A stretch of 48,276 bases of DNA from Planctomycetales bacterium. Lineage in GTDB: Bacteria > Planctomycetota > Planctomycetia > Pirellulales > Pirellulaceae. Location of the stretch: contig JAGQPF010000605.1 of the NCBI GenBank assembly GCA_020426845.1, positions 1 through 48,276 on the forward strand. Reading direction: 5' to 3'. Both the position numbers and the translations under genes were made by a program. This document shows, piece by piece, positions 25,518-33,034 of the stretch. The notes beneath the pieces were generated by a model. It searched no databases and was not told the DNA's origin. It was given only the letters and a program-made list of their open reading frames with translations. Within the stretch, counting starts at the first letter, position 1; each line of letters begins with the position of its first letter.

Positions 25518-26921
25518 TTATCCCAACAGCTCGCGAACCACTTGTCCCGCGACATCGGTGAGCCGGTAATCGCGACCGGCGTGTCGATAGGTGAGCCGCT
25601 GGTGGTCGACACCCAATAGATGCAGAATGGTGGCCTGCAAGTCGTGAACGTGCATGGGTTGCTCCGTGGCGTGAAAGCCGAATTCGTCAGTCGCGCCGTG
25701 CACGTGGCCTCGTTTGACGCCGGCGCCGGCGAGCCATGCGCTGAAACCGTAAGGATGGTGATCGCGTCCCTCGGCGCCCTTGCGAACGCCACGACGCACT
25801 TCGCCCATCGGCGTGCGGCCGAACTCGCCGGCCCAGATCACCAAAGTGTCGTCGAGCAGTCCGCGCCGCTTGAGATCGAGAATCAGCGCCGCCACCGGTT
25901 GGTCGGTGATTGCGCAGTTCGCATCCAACCGTTCGTCGAGCCGTCCGTGGTGGTCCCAGCTCGAGTGCACCAGATGGACGAATCGCACACCGCGCTCCAC
26001 CATTCGCCGAGCGAGCAGGCAGTTGGCGCCGAACTGTCGCGTGGGGTCCTTGTCGACGCCGTATAGCTCGCGCGTCGCCTGATCTTCGCCACTGAAATCA
26101 AGCAACTCGGGCGCGGCGGATTGCATGCGGTACGCCATTTCATAGTTGGCGATTCGCGAGCCAATCTCGCTGTCTCCCGTCGCTTGTTGCCTGAGTTGAT
26201 TGAGGTCCCGCAGCACATCCAGCCGGGCGCGCTGCGTGGCGGCGGAAATGCCGGGGGGCCGCTGCAAGTGCAAGACCGGGTCGCCCGAGTTGCGAAAGGA
26301 GACGCCGCGATGGCGCGACGGCAGGAACCCGCTGCTCCACAACGAGCTGCCGGCGCCCTCCAGGCCATGCCCGTCGTCGGACAACAGCACCAGATACCCC
26401 GGCAGATTCTCGCACTCGCTGCCGAGTCCGTAGCTCACCCACGAGCCCATCGTCGGGTGGCCGAACAAGGGCGTGCCGCAGTGCAGCAGCAACTGCGCCG
26501 GATCATGATTGCTTTGCTCGCAGTGCAGCGAGCGAATCAGGCAGAGCTCGTCGGCGACTTGCCGCGTGTGGGGCAATAAGTCTGACAACTCCATGCCACA
26601 CTCGCCCGCCGGCCGAAACTTCCTGGGGCTCGCCATCGCCGTCTCGAGCACGCCGCCCGTGGCGCTCTTTTTGGCCACCACCAACGACGGCGGCAGCGGC
26701 TGTCCATGCAGCTCCGTCAGTTTGGGCTTGGGATCGAACAGGTCGACGTGCGACGGACCGCCCATCATGAAGATGAAGATCACCTGCTTGGCTCGCGGCG
26801 AAAAATGCGGCGTCGGCTCGGCGTTTCCAGTCGACGCCAACAAATGCCACAACGCCGTCGCTCCGAAGCCGTAGGCGCCTCCGAGCAGAAAGTCGCGTCG
26901 CAATTCGAGAGCTTGCGGCAT
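25518..26921 (-). CDS. DUF1501 family protein (Tat-type signal)
   Basis: The 467-residue protein begins MPQALELRRDFLLGGAYGFG, a twin-arginine-like signal. It has the DUF1501 blocks IFIFMMGGPSHVDLFDPKP, FVHLVHSSWDHHG, LVIWAGEFGRTP, DHHPYGFSAWLAGAGVKRG and GATDEFGF. The fold is related to the alkaline phosphatase/sulfatase superfamily, so metal-dependent hydrolysis of an ester is possible but unproven. The ATG lies one base beyond the DUF1553 stop (TGACATG); an in-frame GTG at 26930 and an ATG at 26945 are alternatives. Confidence 0.88.
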   Translation of the reverse strand: MPQALELRRDFLLGGAYGFGATALWHLLASTGNAEPTPHFSPRAKQVIFIFMMGGPSHVDLFDPKPKLTELHGQPLPPSLVVAKKSATGGVLETAMASPRKFRPAGECGMELSDLLPHTRQVADELCLIRSLHCEQSNHDPAQLLLHCGTPLFGHPTMGSWVSYGLGSECENLPGYLVLLSDDGHGLEGAGSSLWSSGFLPSRHRGVSFRNSGDPVLHLQRPPGISAATQRARLDVLRDLNQLRQQATGDSEIGSRIANYEMAYRMQSAAPELLDFSGEDQATRELYGVDKDPTRQFGANCLLARRMVERGVRFVHLVHSSWDHHGRLDERLDANCAITDQPVAALILDLKRRGLLDDTLVIWAGEFGRTPMGEVRRGVRKGAEGRDHHPYGFSAWLAGAGVKRGHVHGATDEFGFHATEQPMHVHDLQATILHLLGVDHQRLTYRHAGRDYRLTDVAGQVVRELLG

Positions 26922-26922
26922 G

Positions 26923-29574
26923 TCACTCACGGGTGATGAATTCATCGAGATTCAGCAAGACGCTGGCAAGGGCCACCCAAGCGGGCTCGACGTCGGCTCC
27001 TGTAGGCGCCAGCTCCGCGCCATGAGACTCCTCCGCAGCGTAAATCTCTCGCTGGCGGCGAAGATAGTCGAGCAGACGCTGTAACTCTGCGTCCGTCGGC
27101 CGCCGCGCGAGCGTCCACAAGTATGCTCGTGAGATGCGACTGCGGTCGTCCGCGCCGCCCTCGCGCACGACTCGAGCGGCAAGCTGCCGGGCCGTTTCCA
27201 TGAACACCGGATCGTTCAACAGGTTGAGCGCCTGCAGCGGCGTGTTGGATCGCTGCCGCCGCACGCAGCTGGTGCTGGTCGCGGGCAGATCGAACGTCAC
27301 GAGCTGGGCATAGGGCGATGTGCGTTGCAGGAACGTGTAGATGCCCCGGCGATAGCGATCCTCGCCTTCGCTCGCTTCCCAAACGTTGTGATACCCTTCC
27401 CGCGAAACGCTTTCCGGCTGTGGCGGCTTGACGCTCGGGCCTCCCACCCTCCGACAGAGCAACCCGCTGGCAGCCAGCGCCGAATCTCGAATCGCCTCGC
27501 CGGACAGCCGCAATCTCGCTTGCCGCGCAAGCAAGATGTTGGCTGGGTCCTCCAGCTCGGGGCGCGCCGCGGACGACTGACAATAGGCGTCGGACAGCAC
27601 AATGCGGCGGACGGCCCCTTTGATGCTCCACCCGTCACGAACGAACTGCGTGGCCAGCCAGTCGAGCAATTGTGGATGCGAAGGCAACTCGCCGCGCACG
27701 CCCAAGTTGTCCGACGTGCTCACGAGCCCGCGTCCGAACAGCTGCTGCCAGAGTCGATTGACCGTCACTCGCGCCGTCAGCGGATGCTCGGGCGAAACCA
27801 ACCAGCGGGCCAATGCCAACCGGTCGGACTGCCCAGCCGATGGCTCGCTGGCAGGCAGGGGAGGCAACACGCCCGGCGTTCCGGGCTCGACTCGCTCGCC
27901 GGGCCGGCGGAAGTCGCCGCGATGATGAATGTGCGTCTCTCGATGGGCAGGCGAACGCATCATGCCCGGCGCGCGGGTCACAGGCGAGCGGGACTTGGCC
28001 AACTCGTCCAACTGCCCGCGCAGCTCGCCGAGCTTCAACTCTTTGAATTGCTGTTCGTAGACGGACGGCGCCGAGTGCAGGAAGTAATCGAGCAACCGGT
28101 CGCGCTGATCCCGGCTGCGCTCGGCGACGGGCGTCTTGATGATGCCCAACCCCTCCAGCTGGCCCTCGCCGAGATTCTGCCCCCATTGCAATCCAATCAA
28201 CTCGAGCTTTCGCGACCAATAAAAGTCATCGTCGGGCATCGCCTCGGCGCGCAGGAGGCGGCGTTCCCAATCAGCTTGCAGCTCGGCCAGCGGCTCGGCG
28301 ACCGCCGCGATCAGCTCGTCGCGGCGCCGATCGTACTGCCGCGTCTCATCTACCGATGCCGTCCGTTCGCCGATCAAAGGAGCGGCGAAATTGACTTCGT
28401 CCGCCGTGTTGAAGAACGCATAGAGCCGATAGAACTCTCGCTGCGTGAACGGATCGAACTTATGGTCATGACATTGCGCACATCCGACCGTTAACGCCAG
28501 CCACGTGACGCCAACCGTCATTGTGCGATCCACCACTTGTTGCACGCGATACTCTTCGAGATCGGCGCCACCTTCGCGATTGCTCAGCGTGTTGCGGAGG
28601 AAGCCGGTGCCCATGCGTTGTCCGATCGTCGCATCGGGCAGCAGGTCGCCGGCAAGTTGCTCGATCGTGAACTGGTCAAACGGCATGTCGCGGTTCAGCG
28701 CGTCGACGACCCACTGCCGATAGCGCCAGGCGACGGGCCGCAAGAAGTCCTGCAGATAGCCGTCGCTGTCGGCATAGTGCGCCAGATCGAGCCACCACCG
28801 CGCCCAGTGCTCGCCGAAGTGCGGTGACGCGAGCAGTCGGTCCACCAGCCGGCGATATGCGTCATCGCGTGTGTCTTGGAGGTAGGCCTCGACTTCGTCG
28901 GCTGCGGGCGGCAGGCCAGTGAGATCCAGATAGACGCGCCGCATCAACGTGGCGCGATCCGCTCGAGGCGCCGGCGCCGTTTGTTCCCGGGCCAGTCGCT
29001 CGAGCACGAAGGCGTCGAGCGGCTCGCTGGCTGCGACTCGGGGAAGTTGCGGCTGCCGAGGCGTCACGAAGGCCCAGTGCTGTTCGTACTCGGCGCCCTG
29101 TTCGATCCATTTCCGCAACCGCTCGAGCTCGCCGCGGGTCAAACTTGGCCCGATCTCGGGCGGCGGCATCCGCAGCGCGGGGTCGGTCGCGATCACTCGC
29201 CGCCACAGCTCGCTTTCATTGGGCTTGCCCGCCACGATTGCCGCGACGCCGCTATCCAGTTGTCGTAGGCTTTCAGCGCGATCGTCGAGCCGCAGTCCCG
29301 CCTGTCGCTTGGACGCGTCGAAGCCATGGCAAGCAAAACACTTTTCCGCCAGCAGCGGCAGGATGTCCCGACCATAGCGAATGGTGCCTTCCGCGTCGGG
29401 TGGCGCCGCCTGGGCGACGGAGACGCTCAAGGTCGCCACAACCGCCGCGAGCGCGCACCAGGACGCGAGCGGGATGCGCACCCGGCGCACGCGCTGCCCT
29501 CGCGGCGCCTTCGTCCGCTCACCGCACTGGCTGCATTCACCGTATACGCGGTATTGGTGACGCCATCGTGTCAT
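26923..29574 (-). CDS. PSCyt1/DUF1549/DUF1553 protein
   Basis: The 883-residue product carries a PSCyt1 haem motif (EKCFACHGFD, 79-83), DUF1549 (RRVYLDLTGLPP, ASPHFGEHWARWWLDLAHYA) with a second CxxCH (TVGCAQCHDHKFDP, 365-369), and C-terminal DUF1553 (RLALARWLVSPEHPLTARVT, VNRLWQQLFGRGLV, RRQRSNTPLQALNLLNDP). With the start at 29574 the hydrophobic export segment is preceded by about 34 basic residues containing CSQC. A GTG at 29490 with GAGGG seven bases upstream would give a normal signal peptide and may be the true start. The pairing with DUF1501 is typical of planctomycetes. Confidence 0.88.
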   Translation of the reverse strand: MTRWRHQYRVYGECSQCGERTKAPRGQRVRRVRIPLASWCALAAVVATLSVSVAQAAPPDAEGTIRYGRDILPLLAEKCFACHGFDASKRQAGLRLDDRAESLRQLDSGVAAIVAGKPNESELWRRVIATDPALRMPPPEIGPSLTRGELERLRKWIEQGAEYEQHWAFVTPRQPQLPRVAASEPLDAFVLERLAREQTAPAPRADRATLMRRVYLDLTGLPPAADEVEAYLQDTRDDAYRRLVDRLLASPHFGEHWARWWLDLAHYADSDGYLQDFLRPVAWRYRQWVVDALNRDMPFDQFTIEQLAGDLLPDATIGQRMGTGFLRNTLSNREGGADLEEYRVQQVVDRTMTVGVTWLALTVGCAQCHDHKFDPFTQREFYRLYAFFNTADEVNFAAPLIGERTASVDETRQYDRRRDELIAAVAEPLAELQADWERRLLRAEAMPDDDFYWSRKLELIGLQWGQNLGEGQLEGLGIIKTPVAERSRDQRDRLLDYFLHSAPSVYEQQFKELKLGELRGQLDELAKSRSPVTRAPGMMRSPAHRETHIHHRGDFRRPGERVEPGTPGVLPPLPASEPSAGQSDRLALARWLVSPEHPLTARVTVNRLWQQLFGRGLVSTSDNLGVRGELPSHPQLLDWLATQFVRDGWSIKGAVRRIVLSDAYCQSSAARPELEDPANILLARQARLRLSGEAIRDSALAASGLLCRRVGGPSVKPPQPESVSREGYHNVWEASEGEDRYRRGIYTFLQRTSPYAQLVTFDLPATSTSCVRRQRSNTPLQALNLLNDPVFMETARQLAARVVREGGADDRSRISRAYLWTLARRPTDAELQRLLDYLRRQREIYAAEESHGAELAPTGADVEPAWVALASVLLNLDEFITRE

Positions 29575-29593
29575 GCCATTCTCACCCTGGCGA

Positions 29594-30535
29594 TCATGCC
29601 GGCGCAAACGCTTTTCGCAGCCGTTCCAGGCTCTGGGGGATCGCTGTCTCGTAGTCCGCCTTGCCCTCGAACTCCAACGACACGTACCCTCGATAGCCCG
29701 CTGCCCGCAGCAGCTTGGCGATCCGATCGTAGTCGATGTCCAGCGTGTACCACTTGCCTCCGCCGTAATAGGTCTTAGCCTGCACGAAGACGGCTTTCGG
29801 CGCCAGCTGCTCAAATTGCTCGTACTGGTTCTCGAGGAAGTTGCCGGTGTCGAGCGTCACTTGCAGCCAGGGCGAGTCGACCGCGTTGACGATCTTCAGC
29901 ACTCCCTCGGCCGTGCGGCCCAGTCCCCAGTGATTTTCGAGCCCCATCAGCACGCCACGTTTCTCGGCGTGCGGAACGAGCTGCTCGAAGCTGTCGATGA
30001 CCCACTTGAAGCCCTCCTCGTCCGTGTGTCCCTCCAGCCGCGGCTCAATGCCCTTGTTCTCCATCAGCTCATCGAAGCTCTTCGTCGTCCCCCAGCGGCC
30101 GGTGTTCACGCGCATCGTGGGGATGCCGAGTTCATGAGCCAGATCGATGCAATGCCGAGTGTGCTCGATGTTCTTGCGGCGCACGTCGGGATCGGGTGAG
30201 ACAAACCCTTGGTGCGTGGAGAAGCCGCAGAGATCCATGCCGTTGACGAAAGCGCGGCGTTTCAGCTTCTGCAGATAGGCGTTCGACTCATCCTGCATCT
30301 GCACGTGCAGCACCTCGAAGCCGTCGAACCCCGCCTCGGCCGCCAAGTCGATGCAGTCCTCGATGGGAAGTTTGGTGGACGCGTTGTATCGCCAGTAGGA
30401 GTAGGATGAGATCGCGATCGGGTTGCCGCGACGCGGCACCTTGGATTCCTGCGACTGGGCATGTCGCGTCGTTAGACAAGCGCCGGCGCCCAAAGCGGCC
30501 GCTCCCGCCAAAAAGCCGCGACGGTCAGTAGCCAT
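29594..30535 (-). CDS. Sugar phosphate isomerase/epimerase-like protein, Tat-exported
   Basis: The 313-residue xylose-isomerase-like TIM barrel starts with a twin-arginine signal (MATDRRGFLAGAAALGAGAC). Barrel motifs include GFDGFEVLHVQM, GIPTMRVNTGRWG, GVLMGLENHWG (metal-binding E), QVTLDTGNF (metal-binding D) and YVSLEFEGK. It probably isomerises a sugar outside the cytoplasm. It is first in the minus-strand run with DUF1553, DUF1501 and the esterase, 19 bases before DUF1553, which suggests a shared carbohydrate pathway. Confidence 0.83.
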   Translation of the reverse strand: MATDRRGFLAGAAALGAGACLTTRHAQSQESKVPRRGNPIAISSYSYWRYNASTKLPIEDCIDLAAEAGFDGFEVLHVQMQDESNAYLQKLKRRAFVNGMDLCGFSTHQGFVSPDPDVRRKNIEHTRHCIDLAHELGIPTMRVNTGRWGTTKSFDELMENKGIEPRLEGHTDEEGFKWVIDSFEQLVPHAEKRGVLMGLENHWGLGRTAEGVLKIVNAVDSPWLQVTLDTGNFLENQYEQFEQLAPKAVFVQAKTYYGGGKWYTLDIDYDRIAKLLRAAGYRGYVSLEFEGKADYETAIPQSLERLRKAFAPA

Positions 30536-30758
30536 GATGCAACATGCTCCGGGTGTTGAAATGAGCGGAAGCGAGTCGCGTGCGGGCAGGCGGGGTGCGA
30601 GCTCATGACCACACATCGTCGGCTCACGGGCAAAGCACTTCATCGCCACGCGACACGACGTTGGCGGCACGCATTCCACTCGCCACAAGCGAGCTGCCAT
30701 TCTAACAGCGCAGCCCCCGGGAGGCCGCCCGGCAACGTGTGTGGTGCAGGCGTCGTGG

Positions 30759-30800
30759 TGCAGGCTGCCAGCCTGCAACCTGCCATCAACACAGGCTGGC
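30759..30800. repeat. REP-like doublet with truncated right arm
   Basis: TGCAGGCTGCCAGCCTGCA occupies 30759-30777. A 12-base spacer (ACCTGCCATCAA in both copies) is followed by a right palindrome broken after ACAGGCTGGCA. The intact version is at 31050-31099. Confidence 0.7.
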
Positions 30801-30805
30801 AATGG

Positions 30806-30912
30806 TCGTCCTCGCCCGCGCAGAACTGCGCACCCCCTTTGCGACGAACGATGCACGCTTCGCGCGTAGCATGGGCGCCCTCGCCCGTGCAGAGCTGCGC
30901 AACCCCTTTGCG
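30806..30912. repeat. Direct repeat pair of about 38 bp
   Basis: 30806-30843 and 30875-30912 share CCTCGCCCG(C/T)GCAGA(A/G)CTGCGCA(C/A)CCCCTTTGCG with three mismatches. The period is 69 bp. GCAGAACTGCGC and GCAGAGCTGCGC are small internal near-palindromes. Confidence 0.65.
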
Positions 30913-30949
30913 CCGGACGAGGCACCTACCCTAAGGCCCCCCTAAGGCA

Positions 30950-31033
30950 TTCCGGCTGCTCGCCGCGCACGGGCGGGGACGCCCATGCTACGAACGATCA
31001 TTTCGGCTGCTCGCCGCGCATGGGCGGGGACGC
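30950..31033. repeat. Direct 33-bp repeat pair, period 51 bp
   Basis: 30950-30982 and 31001-31033 share CGGCTGCTCGCCGCGCA followed by (C/T)GGGCGGGGACGC with two mismatches. Part of the unit is inverted relative to 30865-30890. Confidence 0.7.
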
Positions 31034-31049
31034 TTGGCAATGGTCGTGG

Positions 31050-31099
31050 TGCAGGCTGCTAGCCTGCAACCTGCCATCAACACAGGCTGGCAGCCTGTG
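31050..31099. repeat. Intact REP-like doublet
   Basis: TGCAGGCTGCTAGCCTGCA at 31050-31068 is followed by a 12-base spacer and CACAGGCTGGCAGCCTGTG at 31081-31099. It ends 14 bases downstream of the histidine kinase stop codon. Confidence 0.8.
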
Positions 31100-31112
31100 C
31101 TACGACGCGCCA

Positions 31113-32018
31113 CTAAACCGGCAGTCGCAGCCGAAATGAGGCGCCGGCGCCTAAACCGCCGCTGGAGACGGCGAGTTCTCCGCCCAGTCGCCTGGCTGTG
31201 ACCGCGGAGTAATGAAGTCCGAGTCCCTGGCCGTCGCGACTGGTCGTGAAGCCGCGGTCGAAGACGCGATCCTTCAAGTGCCGGGGGATCCCGGCGCCGT
31301 TGTCGGTGATCGTGATCTCCACGCCCGTAGCCATGCGGTCCAGCGGAGCGGCCGGTCCCGTCGGCAAAGTAGCATCGGCGGGCTCAATGGCGTTCACCAC
31401 GAGCTCGATTCTCGGGTCGGCGGAGTTGCGCACCGCGTCGCGGGCGTTGGCCAGCAGGTTGACAAGCACTTGGATGATCTCGGAGCGAAACGCGCCGTTA
31501 ATCGTCAGCCCATCACAGCTGCCATCGCGCACCAGCGTGACACCGCTCTCTTGCAGGCGGGCGCCAACAGCGCTCAGCGCCGCGTCAATGACGTCGCCGA
31601 TTGGGGCGCGGACCACACTCTGCCGAGCCGGGACAGGCGCCCCTCCCAAGAGCTCGCGAACCTGCGAAAGCACCTCCCTCAAGCGTCCGACCTCAAGCTC
31701 GAGCTCGCTTTTCAGTGACTGATTTCGGTCACGCACGGCGGAGAGAAACTGCCCCAGACTCGCCGCCTGAACGTCGTCCGGAAACGTCCGAATCAGCTCA
31801 TCGCGCCGCGACTCCGCCCATTCGACGGCCCGCTCCAAGCCCGCGGACGAAAGCGAGTCGGCCAGCGACTCCAGTCCACGCATTGACGCCGCCGCTCCGT
31901 TGAGCACGTTGCCCAGGTTGTGCAGCAAATCACTGCCGTCCGGCGGCGAGTCGATGTTGGCCGGTGAGGCAAAGTCAGCGGGTGGGGTGTGCCATTGGGC
32001 AGTGAGCGTGGATTGCAT
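31113..32018 (-). CDS. Soluble orphan histidine kinase
   Basis: The 301-residue protein has an H-box with H33 (DLLHNLGNVLNGAAAS), a helical region with a coiled coil (LKSELELEVGRLREVLSQV), and a complete HATPase: N box VNLLANARDAV, G1 TDNGAGIP, F box DRGFTTS and G2 GQGLGLHYSA. There is no membrane segment, sensor domain or receiver domain, and no response regulator lies nearby. The input must come from a partner protein or another kinase. Start choice is the ATG at 32018 without a strong ribosome-binding site. Confidence 0.85.
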   Translation of the reverse strand: MQSTLTAQWHTPPADFASPANIDSPPDGSDLLHNLGNVLNGAAASMRGLESLADSLSSAGLERAVEWAESRRDELIRTFPDDVQAASLGQFLSAVRDRNQSLKSELELEVGRLREVLSQVRELLGGAPVPARQSVVRAPIGDVIDAALSAVGARLQESGVTLVRDGSCDGLTINGAFRSEIIQVLVNLLANARDAVRNSADPRIELVVNAIEPADATLPTGPAAPLDRMATGVEITITDNGAGIPRHLKDRVFDRGFTTSRDGQGLGLHYSAVTARRLGGELAVSSGGLGAGASFRLRLPV

Positions 32019-32228
32019 CGATGGAGTCGCGTCAGGGAACAGGCAAGCAAGGAAAGGCTGCCGCGTTTAGCACGGCCTCACAAGAGTACATCGCACTTGC
32101 TCGGCTCCATGGCGCAGTTCACTCCCCACACGTCAGTGCGGGTTGTGACGACTATGCCGCCAGCCACCGACGTGTAATTCTTAACCTACACTTGAAGGCC
32201 TGCCACGTCGGGCAGACCCAGAAGGCCG

Positions 32229-32275
32229 TTGAAAAACAAGTGAAGACTGCCGCATGCCGGTTGGGTCTTTTTCAA
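32229..32275 (+). promoter_or_regulatory. Inverted repeat in the ABC operon leader
   Basis: TTGAAAAA (32229-32236) pairs with TTTTTCAA (32268-32275). A competing inner pair AAGAC (32243-32247) and GTCTT (32265-32269) would place a run of T directly after it. Two exclusive pairings before an operon resemble an attenuator, but the stems are short. The remaining gap from 32019 to 32314 shows no gene. Confidence 0.25.
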
Positions 32276-32314
32276 TAGGCGATAAGCAAGCCGCGAGTAG
32301 GCAACGAGCGATCC

Positions 32315-33034
32315 ATGATTGAAGTCGACTACTTTGGCAAAACCTACGGGCGGGAAATGGCCGTCAACGACATTTGCTTCCGGGTTGGTCCGGGGCAGGT
32401 GCTCGGGCTGGTGGGCCCCAACGGCGCCGGCAAGACGACCACGCTGCGTGCGTTGACCGGGATCATCGAGCCGAGCCACGGCCGGCTGCAGGTGGCCGGG
32501 TTTGATGTCGAGCGACAACCGTTGGAAGTTAAACGCCGCACTGCCTACGTCGCCGACGACCCGCAGTTGTTCAGCGAGTTGACCGTGCTGCAGCACCTGG
32601 AGTTCACCGCCTCCGTGTACGGCGTCGCCGCATGGCGCGCCGAGGCCGACTCGCTGTTGGCCCAATTCGAACTCGAGCGCAAGGCCCGAACTCCCGCCAG
32701 CGACTTGTCTCGCGGCATGCGGCAAAAGTTGGCGATTTGCTGCGCCTACTTGCAGCGGCCACAGGCGTTGCTGCTGGACGAGCCCATGACGGGTCTCGAC
32801 CCGCGCGGCATCCGCACGCTGAAGAACACCGTCGCCGCGCGGGCAGAGCAGGGCGCCGCGGTGATCATCAGCTCGCACTTGCTGGGCGTCATCGAGGAGC
32901 TTTGCTCGCACGTCGTGATTCTCGACCGAGGACACCAACGGTTCTTTGGTCCGCTGGCCGAGCTGAAACAACAGGCACGTGTCGCCGGCGCCAGCCTGGA
33001 GGACATCTTCTTCGACACGGTTGAGGCGGGGTGA
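32315..33034 (+). CDS. ABC transporter ATP-binding protein (exporter type)
   Basis: The 239-residue ATPase has Walker A GPNGAGKTT (34-42), signature LSRGMRQKL (131-139), Walker B ALLLDEPMTGLD (151-162) and H-loop SSH (186-188). It resembles the drug/sodium or gliding-type ABC-2 ATPases. Its stop codon overlaps the permease start (TGATG), so the pair is translationally coupled. Confidence 0.93.
   Translation: MIEVDYFGKTYGREMAVNDICFRVGPGQVLGLVGPNGAGKTTTLRALTGIIEPSHGRLQVAGFDVERQPLEVKRRTAYVADDPQLFSELTVLQHLEFTASVYGVAAWRAEADSLLAQFELERKARTPASDLSRGMRQKLAICCAYLQRPQALLLDEPMTGLDPRGIRTLKNTVAARAEQGAAVIISSHLLGVIEELCSHVVILDRGHQRFFGPLAELKQQARVAGASLEDIFFDTVEAG

Larger units (their letters stand above)
30536..31112. 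other. 577-bp gene-free repeat cluster
   Basis: No gene is supported. From 30750 onward it is nearly all repeats: a REP-like doublet at 30759-30800, a direct repeat pair at 30806-30843 and 30875-30912, a 33-bp pair at 30950-30982 and 31001-31033, and a full doublet at 31050-31099. Segments near 30865-30890 and 30967-30991 (GTAGCATGGGCG type) are inverted copies and could form a long stem. The promoter of the isomerase operon should be in the left 150 bases. Confidence 0.65.
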
